Positions 24,249-33,154 of a stretch of DNA of 64,000 bases are shown here, piece by piece. Source of the DNA: CAVTPU01 sp963736695 (GTDB taxonomy: Bacteria; Actinomycetota; Actinomycetes; Mycobacteriales; Micromonosporaceae). The translations under genes and the position numbers were made by a program. The notes under the pieces were generated by a model. The model was given only the letters and a program-made list of their open reading frames with translations, ran no database searches and had not been told where the DNA came from. Within the stretch, counting starts at the first letter, position 1. Each line of letters opens with the position of its first letter. The DNA lies in assembly GCA_963736695.1 (NCBI GenBank), contig CAVTPU010000004.1, positions 310,001 to 374,000 on the forward strand, given 5' to 3'.

Positions 24249-25448
24249 TCACGTGACGATGTGAGGCACGAACCGCGCACTGGTGTCCGTGATGAGGCCG
24301 CGACTCTCCCTCATGCCGAGCCCGGCCGGCTGCCCCTCGATGACCCACGCTCCCAACACAGGGTGGTTGCCGTCGAAGTCGGGCAGTGGATGCAGTGCTT
24401 GATAGCAGACGGGACCCTCGATCGTCGCGTCGATTGCGGATTGCGACAGCACGGACTGCGACAGTCTCGCCCCGTCGGGCCCGACCAGGGTGATGCCCGC
24501 GCCCTCCCGCCCATGCAACGGTTTCGCGGCATAGCCGGTGGCGACCAGCTCGCGCGGTCCGTCCAGATAGGCCGGCAACAGGTTCGGGTGACCGGGGAAC
24601 AGCTCCCACAACACGGCCAGCAGGGCCTTGGTCGACCAGAGCATCTTCCACGGCGGCTCGATCCACTGTGGGCCCTCGTCGCCGAGGTCGAGCAGGTGCG
24701 GACCGAACCGGTCGGAGACCATCCATTCCCAGGGATACAACTTGAACATCGTACGGATCGGTTGGTTGTGCCCGTCAACGAAACGCCGCGCGCGCCGGTC
24801 CCACCCGACCTCCTCCATCGGGAGAAGAACGGTCGTGAGCCCTGCCTGCTGGGCGCATTCAGCGAGATAGGCGGTGGTGGCGCAGTCTTCGCCTTCGGTG
24901 TCGGCCAGCGAATAGCCGAAGTGGACGATGTCGCCGACGACCAGGTGGCGGCTGCGCCACCACGCGTCGACGAGCCGTTCGTGCACCGAGTTCCACTGGT
25001 CGGCGCTGGGAAAGAGCTCCTCCATCCAGAACCACTGGACGCCGGCGGTCTCGAGCAGCGACGTCGGGGTGTCGGCGTTGTATTCGAGCAGCTTCGCCGG
25101 ACCGTCGCCGTGATAGTGCAGGTCGAAACGACCATAGATCGAGGGCGACCGCGCCCGGTCCCGCCAGGACCGGGCGACCAGCTCGGCCACGGCCGGGTCG
25201 GTGATCCCCACGTCGGCGAAACGGCGAGCGGCGACGATGTGTTCGGCAGCGGTCTCGCACATGAGGTGCAGCTCGGTGACCACCTCTTCGAGCTGCTCGA
25301 CCTCGGCCAGGGTGAACTCGTAGAAGACCGTTTCGTCCCAATAGGTCTGCGGTCGCCCAGCGTCGTCGACGCCCACCGCATAGGTGAGACCTTGGCTCTC
25401 GACGGTGGCGCGCCAGTGCGCGCGGGGTGCTCTGGTGTGTCTGCGCAT
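24249..25448 (-). CDS. Glutathionylspermidine synthase-like ATP-grasp ligase (YgiC/YjfC-like)
   Basis: A 399-aa protein. ATG 25448 starts MRRHTRAPRAHW; the longer frame upstream is a shadow of the preceding gene. Family marks are YWDETVFYEFTL, SIYGRFDLHYHGDGPAKLLE, YNADTPTSLLETA, FKLYPWEWMVSD, KMLWSTKALLAVLWELFPGH, AAKPLHGREGAGI and the late GAWVIEGQPAGLGMRES. They match the C-terminal amidase-free synthetase domain of glutathionylspermidine synthase. Such enzymes form an amide between a carboxylate and an amine using ATP. It lies 8 bp after a YgiB-like gene, as in the ygiB-ygiC pairs of other bacteria. Confidence 0.88.
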   Translation of the reverse strand: MRRHTRAPRAHWRATVESQGLTYAVGVDDAGRPQTYWDETVFYEFTLAEVEQLEEVVTELHLMCETAAEHIVAARRFADVGITDPAVAELVARSWRDRARSPSIYGRFDLHYHGDGPAKLLEYNADTPTSLLETAGVQWFWMEELFPSADQWNSVHERLVDAWWRSRHLVVGDIVHFGYSLADTEGEDCATTAYLAECAQQAGLTTVLLPMEEVGWDRRARRFVDGHNQPIRTMFKLYPWEWMVSDRFGPHLLDLGDEGPQWIEPPWKMLWSTKALLAVLWELFPGHPNLLPAYLDGPRELVATGYAAKPLHGREGAGITLVGPDGARLSQSVLSQSAIDATIEGPVCYQALHPLPDFDGNHPVLGAWVIEGQPAGLGMRESRGLITDTSARFVPHIVT

Positions 25449-25456
25449 GGACGTGT

Positions 25457-25780
25457 TCAGGACCCGGATCCGCCGAAGAGTCGGCCGAAGCCGCCCCGTT
25501 GGACCGTCGAGCCGCCGGAGACCTTGCCGTTGGAGACGGTTCCGCCATAGAGCCAGTGGGCGCCCGGATGACTGCTTCGGGACTTGGTGTCGTCGCTGTC
25601 GCCGTCGTCGCAGTCGGCGTTGTCGATGATGTGGTCGTCGCTGTCGACGCAGTAGCGCTCGTCGTCGTCGGGGGCGACGCCGCATGCGACACCGCACCCC
25701 AACACTCCGACCACGAGTGCGCCGACACCGGCGATGACCACTTTTTTCGACCGCAATCGGCGTTTATCGTCTGAGACCAC
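25457..25780 (-). CDS. YgiB-like membrane-anchored small protein
   Basis: About 107 aa from GTG 25780. A basic start (DDKRRLRSKK) and one hydrophobic helix (VVIAGVGALVVGVLGCGVA) anchor an acidic exterior with RYCVDSDDHIIDNADCDDG and a Gly-rich tail containing GGTVSNGKVSGGS and RGGFGRLFGG. The CVD...DCD pair plus GGFG tail resembles DUF1190/YgiB. Position next to the YgiC-like ligase supports this. Start set by TACGCT (25792-25787) 6 nt upstream. Confidence 0.6.
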   Translation of the reverse strand: MVSDDKRRLRSKKVVIAGVGALVVGVLGCGVACGVAPDDDERYCVDSDDHIIDNADCDDGDSDDTKSRSSHPGAHWLYGGTVSNGKVSGGSTVQRGGFGRLFGGSGS

Positions 25781-25786
25781 CGCAGC

Positions 25787-25792
25787 AGCGTA
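25787..25792 (-). promoter_or_regulatory. -10 box of leaderless promoter (YgiB-like gene)
   Basis: TACGCT on the minus strand ends 6 nt before GTG 25780; no ribosome site is visible. Confidence 0.4.
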
Positions 25793-25835
25793 GGGGGCGG
25801 TGTCAAGCGCGTCGGTCAACAGACGGCAGCGGTGA

Positions 25836-26234
25836 TCACCAGCGTTCCACGAGGTGCTCGCGGCCGGGTGGTGGTTGATAGGCCTCCGGCCAGAAGTCGG
25901 TGATGTGGCGGATTCGGCCATCGCCGGCCAGCTCCAGCCACACGCACGCGTCTTGGTCTTCGTCGCCGACCCGCGAATTCATCCACACCGCCGCGTGCGG
26001 GCCATCCGCGACGACTCGGCGCACGCTGAGCTGCCAACCGTCCGGATATTCCCGATTGAACCGAATGAACCCTTCTCTGCCGCGCACGCGTTCCCGGGTC
26101 TGAGGCATCTCATAGACCATGTCTTCGGTGAGGAGCTCCGCCAACCGTGGCCAGTCCCGATTCTGCGTCCGCGTGACGTATTCATGCGCAACCGCACGGG
26201 TCAGCGCCGTGTCGGCTGCTGTCGTGTCGTCCAT
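25836..26234 (-). CDS. SnoaL-like/NTF2-fold protein
   Basis: A 132-aa protein from ATG 26234. AHEYVTRTQNRDWPRLAELL, VRGREGFIRFNREYPDGW and IRHITDFWPEAYQPP fit the SnoaL-like polyketide cyclase / NTF2-like fold. No catalytic residue set can be assigned. It may be a small isomerase, hydrolase or ligand carrier. It lies upstream of the YgiB/YgiC pair on the same strand. Confidence 0.75.
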   Translation of the reverse strand: MDDTTAADTALTRAVAHEYVTRTQNRDWPRLAELLTEDMVYEMPQTRERVRGREGFIRFNREYPDGWQLSVRRVVADGPHAAVWMNSRVGDEDQDACVWLELAGDGRIRHITDFWPEAYQPPPGREHLVERW

Positions 26235-26352
26235 GACGCTGACCGTAGAACGCGACACCGACAATCCGGTCGGCCGACTTGACGTGTGACGGTGATCACG
26301 ACGAGGTTCGGATGAGGCGGCGGCCGATGGTCGACGGCATGCGCGGCTGCGT

Positions 26353-26358
26353 CATAGT
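26353..26358 (+). promoter_or_regulatory. -10 box of leaderless promoter (ABC exporter)
   Basis: CATAGT ends 7 nt before ATG 26366. No Shine-Dalgarno precedes the ATG. Confidence 0.4.
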
Positions 26359-26365
26359 GGGTGCC

Positions 26366-27265
26366 ATGACTCTGCGATCACCTGCGGGTTCGCCGCCCGA
26401 CTCGCCCGCTGTGGTGGTGCGGGGACTCCGCAAGGCGTACCCGGGCAAGAAAGCCGTCGACGGTCTTGATCTGACTGTCGCGCGGGGGGAGATCTTCGCC
26501 CTCTTGGGGCCCAACGGAGCTGGCAAGACCACCACGGTGGAGATTCTTGAGGGCTACCGGGGTCGCGACAGTGGCGAGGTGAGCGTGCTCGGGGTCGACC
26601 CGGCGCACGCCGACGCGGGCTGGCGGGCGCGGGTCGGCGTCGTGTTGCAGGGCACCGGGGAGTTCGACAACCTGCGCGTGCACGAGGTCGTCGCCTTGTT
26701 CGCCGGCTACTATCCGAATCCGGCCGACGTCGAGTCGGTGATCAACCGGGTCGGGCTGGCCGACAAACGCGACGCGTTGACCCACACCCTCTCCGGTGGG
26801 CAGAAACGCCGCCTTGACGTGGCGCTCGGCGTGATCGGGCAGCCGGAGCTGCTGTTCCTCGACGAGCCGACGACGGGGTTCGACCCGCAGGCCCGCCGCG
26901 AGTTCTGGAGCCTCATCCACGACCTGGCCGACAGCGGCACCACCATCGTGTTGACCACGCACTATCTGGAAGAGGCCGAGGAGCTGGCCGACCGGGTCGG
27001 GGTGATCACCGGAGGTCGACTCGTGGCCGCCGCCCCACCGAGCGAGTTGGGCGGGCGCGCCACCGCCGCGACCATCGTGACGTGGACCGGCCCCAACGGG
27101 CCGCAGTCGGAACACACCGCGACACCGACCGCGTTGGTGACGAAACTGTCCGCCCACTTCGGCGGCGAGGTTCCTGGGCTCGCGGTGATGAGACCGACCC
27201 TGGAAGACATCTACCTGAGCATGATCAGCGACTCCCCCGCCGCATCTTCGGAGGCCACGCGATGA
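26366..27265 (+). CDS. ABC transporter ATP-binding protein (DrrA-like)
   Basis: About 299 aa from ATG 26366. Walker A GPNGAGKTT, Q-loop VVLQGTGEF, signature LSGGQKRR, Walker B LLFLDEPTTGFDP and the switch histidine in VLTTHYLEEAEEL are all intact. The C-terminal DrrA-type extension ends with PTLEDIYLSM. Powers an ABC-2 type exporter with the next gene; the stop and next start overlap (ATGA at 27262-27265). Substrate unknown. Confidence 0.93.
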   Translation: MTLRSPAGSPPDSPAVVVRGLRKAYPGKKAVDGLDLTVARGEIFALLGPNGAGKTTTVEILEGYRGRDSGEVSVLGVDPAHADAGWRARVGVVLQGTGEFDNLRVHEVVALFAGYYPNPADVESVINRVGLADKRDALTHTLSGGQKRRLDVALGVIGQPELLFLDEPTTGFDPQARREFWSLIHDLADSGTTIVLTTHYLEEAEELADRVGVITGGRLVAAAPPSELGGRATAATIVTWTGPNGPQSEHTATPTALVTKLSAHFGGEVPGLAVMRPTLEDIYLSMISDSPAASSEATR

Positions 27266-28110
27266 CGACGACACCCACCGCGACCGGGCCACTAACAGCG
27301 AGCGGGCGCAGCACCAGCCTCAGCATCGCGACCCTGGGCCTGCGCCAAGCGACCTCCGAGGTGCGGCAGTTCCTGCGCAGCCGGGAACAGGTGATCTTCA
27401 CCCTCGCCTTCCCGGTGCTGCTCATGAGCATCTTCGGATCGGTCTTCACCGGCGAGCTCGGGGGTGGCGTCAAGTTCACCCAATACTTCGTCGCCGGCAT
27501 GATCGCCTCGGGCCTCATGGCCACCGCTTTCCAGTCGTTGGCGATTCAGATCCCGATCGAACGCGACCGCGGCGTGCTCAAACGGCTGCGGGGCACACCC
27601 ATGCCGCGGTCGACCTATTTTCTCGGCAAGATCGGCATGGTGCTGGTGGTGGCCGTGCTGGAGACCACACTCCTGCTGGCCGTGTCGGTCGCGTTCTTCG
27701 ACGTGTCGCTGCCGACGACCGGGCAGCGCTGGTTCACTCTCGGCTGGGTCAGCCTGCTCGGCATCACGGCCTGCACGCTGTGCGGCATCGCGTTCTCCTC
27801 GCTGGCCCGCACCGGACGCTCCGCCCCCGCGGTGGTCACCCCGGTCGCGCTGGTGTTGCAGTTCATCTCCGGCGTGTTCTTCGTCTTCACCCAGCTGCCG
27901 ACGTGGATGCAGCAGGTCGCCGCGGTGTTTCCGCTCAAGTGGATGTGTCAGGGCATGCGGTCGGTGTTCCTGCCCGACGCTGCGGTGGTCAACGAGGCGA
28001 GCGGCTCCTGGGAACTCGGTCGGGTCGCACTGGTGCTCGGCGCGTGGTGCGTCGGCGGTCTGATCCTCTGTCTGCTGACGTTTCGCTGGACCACCAAACG
28101 CGACGGCTGA
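27262..28110 (+). CDS. ABC-2 type transporter permease
   Basis: A 282-aa membrane protein from ATG 27262. About six helices, including QVIFTLAFPVLLMSIFGSVF, VAGMIASGLMATAFQ and VALVLQFISGVFFVF. The segment RDRGVLKRLRGTPMP is typical of daunorubicin-type ABC-2 permeases. Translationally coupled to the ATPase gene. Convergent with the RNA ligase gene, 12 bp away. Confidence 0.9.
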   Translation: MTTTPTATGPLTASGRSTSLSIATLGLRQATSEVRQFLRSREQVIFTLAFPVLLMSIFGSVFTGELGGGVKFTQYFVAGMIASGLMATAFQSLAIQIPIERDRGVLKRLRGTPMPRSTYFLGKIGMVLVVAVLETTLLLAVSVAFFDVSLPTTGQRWFTLGWVSLLGITACTLCGIAFSSLARTGRSAPAVVTPVALVLQFISGVFFVFTQLPTWMQQVAAVFPLKWMCQGMRSVFLPDAAVVNEASGSWELGRVALVLGAWCVGGLILCLLTFRWTTKRDG

Positions 28111-28122
28111 TCCCGGTGGTGG

Positions 28123-29217
28123 TCACGCGACCGGGTCGGTCGTCACCCATCCTGACGGTCCGACCAGTTCCTCGGGTTTGAGTCGATAGAGCAACTTCTC
28201 GGCGATCGGACGGTCGTCGAGAAGGGCGAACATCGCCCACGCGTCGGGGTGTTCGCGCACCGCCGCCGCGAACTCCCGGCGCCCCCACCCGTCGGGCAGG
28301 TTCGCGGCGAGCGCCGCGAACTCGGCGCGCAGTCGCCGGTCCGCCCGCTCGACTTCGTCGGTGAGGTGCGCGGCTACCCCGCGTACCCAGGGGTGGAATT
28401 CGTCCGGGAGTGGGGTGACGAGCTCGTCGAGCGGCGCGCCGTCAACCAGGTGCTGCCAGACGCGGCGGGTGTTGAGTCCACTCACGATGCGGTGCAGCGC
28501 CAGGTAGTCGGCTTGTTTGATCTTCAGCATGGCGTCGGACCGCAGGCAGCGCACCACGATCCCCTCGGCGTTGGGGCGGGGCGGCAGGGCGAGCGCGTCG
28601 GCGAACGTGGGTGCGGTGAAGACCGTCGCGGCCGGCCCGGTCCAGCCGCGCACGTCGGCGAGGTCGATCACCTCACCGGAGCGGGTGTGCACCGCGCCGA
28701 GCAGCAGCAGGTCGTCGACGTCGCCATAGTCGACGACGATCCGGTTGCCCGGATAGACGATCTCGAACAGCACGGTGTGTGCGGGTTCGGGGGTGAAGGT
28801 CGGATAGCGACGACGGAGAAGTTCGGTGGCGTGCACCGCCTGCGTGGAGGTGAACGAGCCGCGGGTCGCCACCGCCCACCCGCCGGACGGCAGCGGATAG
28901 AGGACACCCATCGATCCGTCGAGTTTGTCGGTGACGCGCACGGGCGCGTCGAGGGCGATGCTGGACGCGCCGGGCTGCCCGTGGTTGAAGAATTTGCGAA
29001 ACGGACGGGCCACGACCTCCCGGGTGTCGGTGCGATAGATCAGGCCCCGGCACAGGCTCGTGACCTCCGACCAGCCGCCGGCGGAGTTGGCCTGGTCGGT
29101 GTAGTTGAGGATCGCGAGCGGCTGGTCCGGATGCAGGCTCCGCCGCACCTGGCCGGCGTCGATGGCGGCGGTGAGTGTCGCGTCGGTGAACAGGTCGTCG
29201 AGCAGCACAACCGTCAC
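28123..29217 (-). CDS. T4 Rnl1-like RNA ligase family protein
   Basis: A 364-aa nucleotidyltransferase. Motif I KLDGS carries the lysine that takes AMP; upstream is FRKFFNHGQ. Motif III is FEIVYPGNRIV, motif IV NAEGIVVR and motif V LKIKQADY. This order matches Rnl1-type RNA ligases that reseal broken RNA. GTG 29217 lies 1 nt after the stop of the GNAT gene, so they are co-translated. No polynucleotide kinase is adjacent. The RNA substrate is unknown. Confidence 0.85.
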   Translation of the reverse strand: MTVVLLDDLFTDATLTAAIDAGQVRRSLHPDQPLAILNYTDQANSAGGWSEVTSLCRGLIYRTDTREVVARPFRKFFNHGQPGASSIALDAPVRVTDKLDGSMGVLYPLPSGGWAVATRGSFTSTQAVHATELLRRRYPTFTPEPAHTVLFEIVYPGNRIVVDYGDVDDLLLLGAVHTRSGEVIDLADVRGWTGPAATVFTAPTFADALALPPRPNAEGIVVRCLRSDAMLKIKQADYLALHRIVSGLNTRRVWQHLVDGAPLDELVTPLPDEFHPWVRGVAAHLTDEVERADRRLRAEFAALAANLPDGWGRREFAAAVREHPDAWAMFALLDDRPIAEKLLYRLKPEELVGPSGWVTTDPVA

Positions 29218-29218
29218 G

Positions 29219-30145
29219 TCAACTCCCCGGGTTCGTGACGGTCTTGGCATAGCGGGTATAACTGTTGCGCACCCGCATGCCGGCCTTCTCATAGAGCGGC
29301 AACGCTCCGGTGAAGTCGTTGGTCGACAGGGAGCACGAGCGTCGGCCCTGGCGGAACTGCGCGGCGAAGGCGTGTCGCAGCAGCAGACCGCCGATGCCCT
29401 GGCCGCGTTCGGCGGCGACGACGGCGAGCTGGTGCAGATAGCCTTCCTGGTCGTCGATGTCCATGCACAGCGCGGCGCCGATGATGCGGTCCCCACGCAC
29501 GGCGACCGGCGACAGATGCGCGGCGAAGGTCTCCCGGCCCGAGACCGAGGCGAACCACTCGTCGAACGTCACCGGGGTCCGGTCGGGCCATCCGGCGAAC
29601 GCATCGTCGACGACACGGTGGACGGCCCGGTCGTCCTGCCCGGGCACGAACGGGCGCACCGTGACGCCGGCCGGCGGTTCGGGCAGGTCCGGCTCTTCGG
29701 CCATGTCGATGGCGAGGATCCACGCGACGTGGGTGGGCTGATAGCCGTGCGCGGCGAACAGTGCGGCGGCGGCGTGATTGTTGTCGGTCACCGACTGGAT
29801 GATTCGACCGTCGGGACTGGGTTGCGCCCGCCCATGCGCCCAGCCCAGCAGCCAGGTGCCGATGCCCTCGCCACGCCGGTCGGGGTGCACGTCGGCTTCG
29901 ATGCGAAACTCCCGGAAGACCGTGCCGGCGGCGACCAACCGGCCGGTCGACTCGTGCACGACGACACTGTGCCGCTCGAGGTCCATGCTGGGATAGGTGA
30001 GCATCGCCATCACGTCGTCGGGGTCGATCTCGACCCGCCCGTCGAGGTCGGCTTCGCACGCGGCGATGAGGTGATAGATGTCGTCCGCGTCGGCGACGGT
30101 CGCAGGGCGGGCGGTGAGGTCGGCAGGCAGGTCCACGCCAGCCAT
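29219..30145 (-). CDS. Tandem GNAT acetyltransferase
   Basis: About 308 aa from ATG 30145 (an in-frame ATG at 30214 is the alternative). Two GNAT domains: the first has the acetyl-CoA loop HPDRRGEGIGTWLL, the second VAAERGQGIGGLLLRHAF. The layout resembles MshD-like duplicated acetyltransferases, but the substrate is not evident. It is the upstream partner of an RNA ligase with almost no gap, which may mean a shared role in RNA or translation. Confidence 0.82.
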   Translation of the reverse strand: MAGVDLPADLTARPATVADADDIYHLIAACEADLDGRVEIDPDDVMAMLTYPSMDLERHSVVVHESTGRLVAAGTVFREFRIEADVHPDRRGEGIGTWLLGWAHGRAQPSPDGRIIQSVTDNNHAAAALFAAHGYQPTHVAWILAIDMAEEPDLPEPPAGVTVRPFVPGQDDRAVHRVVDDAFAGWPDRTPVTFDEWFASVSGRETFAAHLSPVAVRGDRIIGAALCMDIDDQEGYLHQLAVVAAERGQGIGGLLLRHAFAAQFRQGRRSCSLSTNDFTGALPLYEKAGMRVRNSYTRYAKTVTNPGS

Positions 30146-30242
30146 GCTCACGTCTGCCCACCCCGAAGACAAATTCTTTTCTTCTTGTACGCCGTGCCGG
30201 CGGGGCTGGGTCATCGGCGAGCGCGGTTAGTCGCGGGCGGGC

Positions 30243-30321
30243 CGCGTTCAGGCGGGCCCGCCCGGGCTAATCGTGTTCAGGCGGGCCTGCCCGGGCTAGT
30301 CGCGTTCAGGCCGGCCTGAAC
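30243..30321. repeat. 29-bp tandem repeat with palindromic end
   Basis: A 29-bp unit at 30243-30271 is repeated at 30272-30300 with few changes, and a partial third copy follows. The last copy merges into the 18-bp palindrome GTTCAGGCCGGCCTGAAC (30304-30321), which includes the ALDH stop codon. The array likely arose by duplication of the gene's 3' end and may terminate transcription. Confidence 0.65.
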
Positions 30322-31709
30322 GTGTCGCGGGGGCGCGGCGCGGCGTGTTTGATCATGAGGTGTCGGGTGACCGAATACTCCCGCACGGCCTCCTGGCTCA
30401 TGTCCTTGCCGAAGCCCGAACCTTTGACCCCGCCGTGTGGGGCCTCGGAGGCGATCGGAAGGTGGTCGTTGACCCAGGTGACGCCGACGTCGAGGCGGTG
30501 GCTGACCCGGAGTGCGCGCCCGACGTCGCGGGTCCACACGGAGGACGCAAGACCATATCGGGTGTCGTTGGCCAGCCGGACCGCCTCGTCCTCGTCGTCG
30601 AAGGGGAGCACGACCACCACCGGGCCGAAGATCTCGCCCTGCACGATGTCACTGTCCTGCGCGGCGCCGGTGATCAGTGTCGGCGGGTAGAAGAACCCTG
30701 GACCGGCGACGGGCTCGCCGCCCAGCTCCACGGTGGCGCCCTGACGGCGGGCGTCGGTGACGAAGGTGTGCACCCGATCTCGATGCCCGGCGGAGATGAG
30801 CGGGCCGATGTCAGTCTCCGACGACCACGGATCGCCGCACCGGATCGCGGCCAGCGCCTCGCCCAACGCCGCGACCGCCTCCTGATATCTGTTGCGCGCC
30901 ACATAGACCCGAGTCGCGGCTGTGCAGTCCTGGCCGGTGTTATAGGTCGCGCCCAACGCGATTCCGGTGGCCATGTCCGCCATGTCCGCGTCATCGAAGA
31001 CCAGCGCCGGCGCCTTGCCACCCAGTTCGAGATGAAGCCTCTTGAGTTCACCGACGGCGCCGCGCATGACCGCCCGGCCCGTCTCGGTCGACCCGGTCAG
31101 GCTGACCATGTCGACGTCGGGGTGGGTCACCAGCGCCTCACCCACCTGCGCGCCCCCGGTGACCACCCCCACCAGCCCGGCCGGCGCGCCGGCCTCGGCG
31201 AACAGGCGAGACAACGCCAGCGTGGTCCGAGGGGTGGCTGGCGCCGGTTTGATGACGACCCCGTTGCCGGCCGCGACCGCGGGCGCCAGTTTCCAGATGG
31301 CCATGACGAGCGGAAAGTTCCACGGAGCTATCGCGCCGATCACGCCGACCGGGCGTCGCACCAGCACCGAGGTGTAGCCGGCGGAGAGCACTCCGGCACC
31401 GGTTCCGTCGAGCGAGCGCGCGGCGCCGGCGAAGAAACGCAGGTTGTCCACCCCGAACGGCAGCTCGCCGTCGCTCACCACCGCAGCCGGTTTTCCGGTC
31501 TCCTCGACCTCCAGTCGGGTCAGTTCCGCCGCGTCGCGCTCCACCAAGTCGGCCACACGCAGCAGCACCCGAGCGCGCTCGGCCGGTGTGGCGTCGCGCC
31601 AGGCCGACTGGGCGGCACGGCAGGCGGCCACGGCTGCCGCGACATCGGCTCGCGTGCTGTCCGCGACCTGGCCGATCGACGTGCCGGTAGCCGGGTTGAC
31701 GAGTTCCAC
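30306..31709 (-). CDS. Aldehyde dehydrogenase, aminobutyraldehyde dehydrogenase-like
   Basis: A 467-aa NAD(P)-dependent ALDH. GTG 31709 is preferred because GGAGG lies 8 nt upstream. Active site: base in LHLELGGKAPALVF, nucleophile cysteine in NTGQDCTAATRVY. The GQDCTAA context is that of gamma-aminobutyraldehyde dehydrogenases (PatD/YdcW type). Also present are IGAIAPWNFPLVM and the C-terminal PHGGVKGSGFGKDMS. It is the third gene of the GT1-oxidase-ALDH operon and should oxidise the aldehyde made by the amine oxidase. Confidence 0.88.
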   Translation of the reverse strand: MELVNPATGTSIGQVADSTRADVAAAVAACRAAQSAWRDATPAERARVLLRVADLVERDAAELTRLEVEETGKPAAVVSDGELPFGVDNLRFFAGAARSLDGTGAGVLSAGYTSVLVRRPVGVIGAIAPWNFPLVMAIWKLAPAVAAGNGVVIKPAPATPRTTLALSRLFAEAGAPAGLVGVVTGGAQVGEALVTHPDVDMVSLTGSTETGRAVMRGAVGELKRLHLELGGKAPALVFDDADMADMATGIALGATYNTGQDCTAATRVYVARNRYQEAVAALGEALAAIRCGDPWSSETDIGPLISAGHRDRVHTFVTDARRQGATVELGGEPVAGPGFFYPPTLITGAAQDSDIVQGEIFGPVVVVLPFDDEDEAVRLANDTRYGLASSVWTRDVGRALRVSHRLDVGVTWVNDHLPIASEAPHGGVKGSGFGKDMSQEAVREYSVTRHLMIKHAAPRPRDTFRPA

Positions 31710-31741
31710 GTTGAATTCCTCCGCTGCAGGGGATATGCCGA

Positions 31742-33154
31742 TCAGCTGTTGAAGCCCACACCGAACCGGTCGAGCAGGCGCAACCACGGGCCGCGCCGAC
31801 CCTCACGCCGGTCGGCCCGGATCAACGCCCGCCGGGTCCACTCGACGATGGGATAACGCAAGGGTTCCGGCGGAAACGGCACCGGGTGTCGGCGCACCAT
31901 GGACAGCCCGCACAGCTCGGTGCTCGCACCGGCGAGCAGGTCGAGGGCGACCCGGGCGCCGAAGCGGGACGCGGCGACACCGAGGCCGGTGTATCCCACC
32001 GCATAGGCCACTCGACCGTCTCTGGCGGTGCCGAACATGGGCGTGAACCGGCTGGTGGAGTCGATGACACCGCCCCACCGGTGGGTGAGGCGCACGCCCC
32101 GCAACTGGGGGAAGGTCTGCAGCAGATGCCGGGCCAGCAACCGGTGGGTGGCGTCGCGCTGCTCCAACGCGTCGTCGACCCGGTTGCCGAAGGTGTAGAT
32201 CGCGTCATACCCGCCGAACAGGATTCGGTTGTCCGCGGTCAGCCGATAGTAGTGGAACTGGTTGCCGACGTCGGTGACGCCCTGAGCCTGCGGCCAGCGC
32301 AGTTCGGCGCGCACCTGCGCGGACAGCGGCTCGGTCACCACGACGTAGTCATAGACGGGAAGGATGTAGTGACTCAGCCGGCGAAGGGGCGGCGGGTAGG
32401 CGTTGGTGGCGATCAGCGCCCGGCGCGCGCGGATGCTCGACTCCGGAGTCCGCACGTCCACCCCGGAACTGGTGCGATGAAGGCCGGTCACCGGGGTGTC
32501 CTCGTGGATGCGAACCCCCAAGGAGGATGCCAGCCGGGCCAGGCCCCAGACCAGCCGAGCCGGATCGACCAATCCGCCGGCCCCGCGCACACGCAGACCA
32601 CCGAGGTATCCCGGCGACGCGACATCCTCGCGCATCTCGGCCGCGTTCAGCACTGTGACGTCATAGCCGAAGGAGCGGTGCAACGTGGCCATGGCCTCGA
32701 GGTCGGCGACCTGATAGGGGGCCACCGCGACCGTGGTCTTGCCGCACAGTCGCAGGTCTGCGTCTATTGCGTTGTCAGCCACGGTCTGCGCGATGGCGGA
32801 CAGATTCTCGCGACCGAGGCGCACGAGCGTGTCCACTTCGGATGGCCAGTGGCTGAGTCCGTGGGCCAGGCCGTGGGTCAGCGAGTCGGCGACGAACCCG
32901 CCGTTGCGTCCGCTCGCCCCGGCCCCGACGCGGCGGGCCTCGACGACCACCACATCGGTCGAGGGATCATCCTGCTTGGCGAGGATCGCGGCCCACAACC
33001 CGGTGAATCCCCCGCCCACGATCACCAGATCGGCGGCGACGGAGCCGGTGAGGCGCTCGCGAGGGTCGGGGGCGTCGGGTCGGTCGGTCCAGAACACGAC
33101 CGGCTCGGCCTCGGCTAGGGCCGCCTCCGCCGCACGCTGCTGGGCATTGCTCAC
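31742..33154 (-). CDS. FAD-dependent amine/amino-acid oxidoreductase (DAO family)
   Basis: A 470-aa DadA/PuuB-like flavoenzyme. The dinucleotide motif is LVIVGGGFTGLWAAILA, followed by VVVVEARRVGAGASGRNGGF. The C-terminal segment RVAYAVGYTGLGVAASRFG closes the FAD site. Enzymes of this shape oxidise amines or N-substituted amino acids to aldehydes or imines. With an aminobutyraldehyde-type ALDH downstream (32 bp gap), a polyamine or its conjugate is a likely substrate. The ATG overlaps the GT1 stop (ATGA). Confidence 0.88.
   Translation of the reverse strand: MSNAQQRAAEAALAEAEPVVFWTDRPDAPDPRERLTGSVAADLVIVGGGFTGLWAAILAKQDDPSTDVVVVEARRVGAGASGRNGGFVADSLTHGLAHGLSHWPSEVDTLVRLGRENLSAIAQTVADNAIDADLRLCGKTTVAVAPYQVADLEAMATLHRSFGYDVTVLNAAEMREDVASPGYLGGLRVRGAGGLVDPARLVWGLARLASSLGVRIHEDTPVTGLHRTSSGVDVRTPESSIRARRALIATNAYPPPLRRLSHYILPVYDYVVVTEPLSAQVRAELRWPQAQGVTDVGNQFHYYRLTADNRILFGGYDAIYTFGNRVDDALEQRDATHRLLARHLLQTFPQLRGVRLTHRWGGVIDSTSRFTPMFGTARDGRVAYAVGYTGLGVAASRFGARVALDLLAGASTELCGLSMVRRHPVPFPPEPLRYPIVEWTRRALIRADRREGRRGPWLRLLDRFGVGFNS

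Noticed and set aside
24044..24256. Frame of 70 codons starting inside the 20-bp hairpin
   Set aside because: Its start lies in the terminator stem; no ribosome site or family resemblance.
30243..30321. CRISPR repeats
   Set aside because: Tandem units have no unique spacers and merge with the ALDH stop codon.
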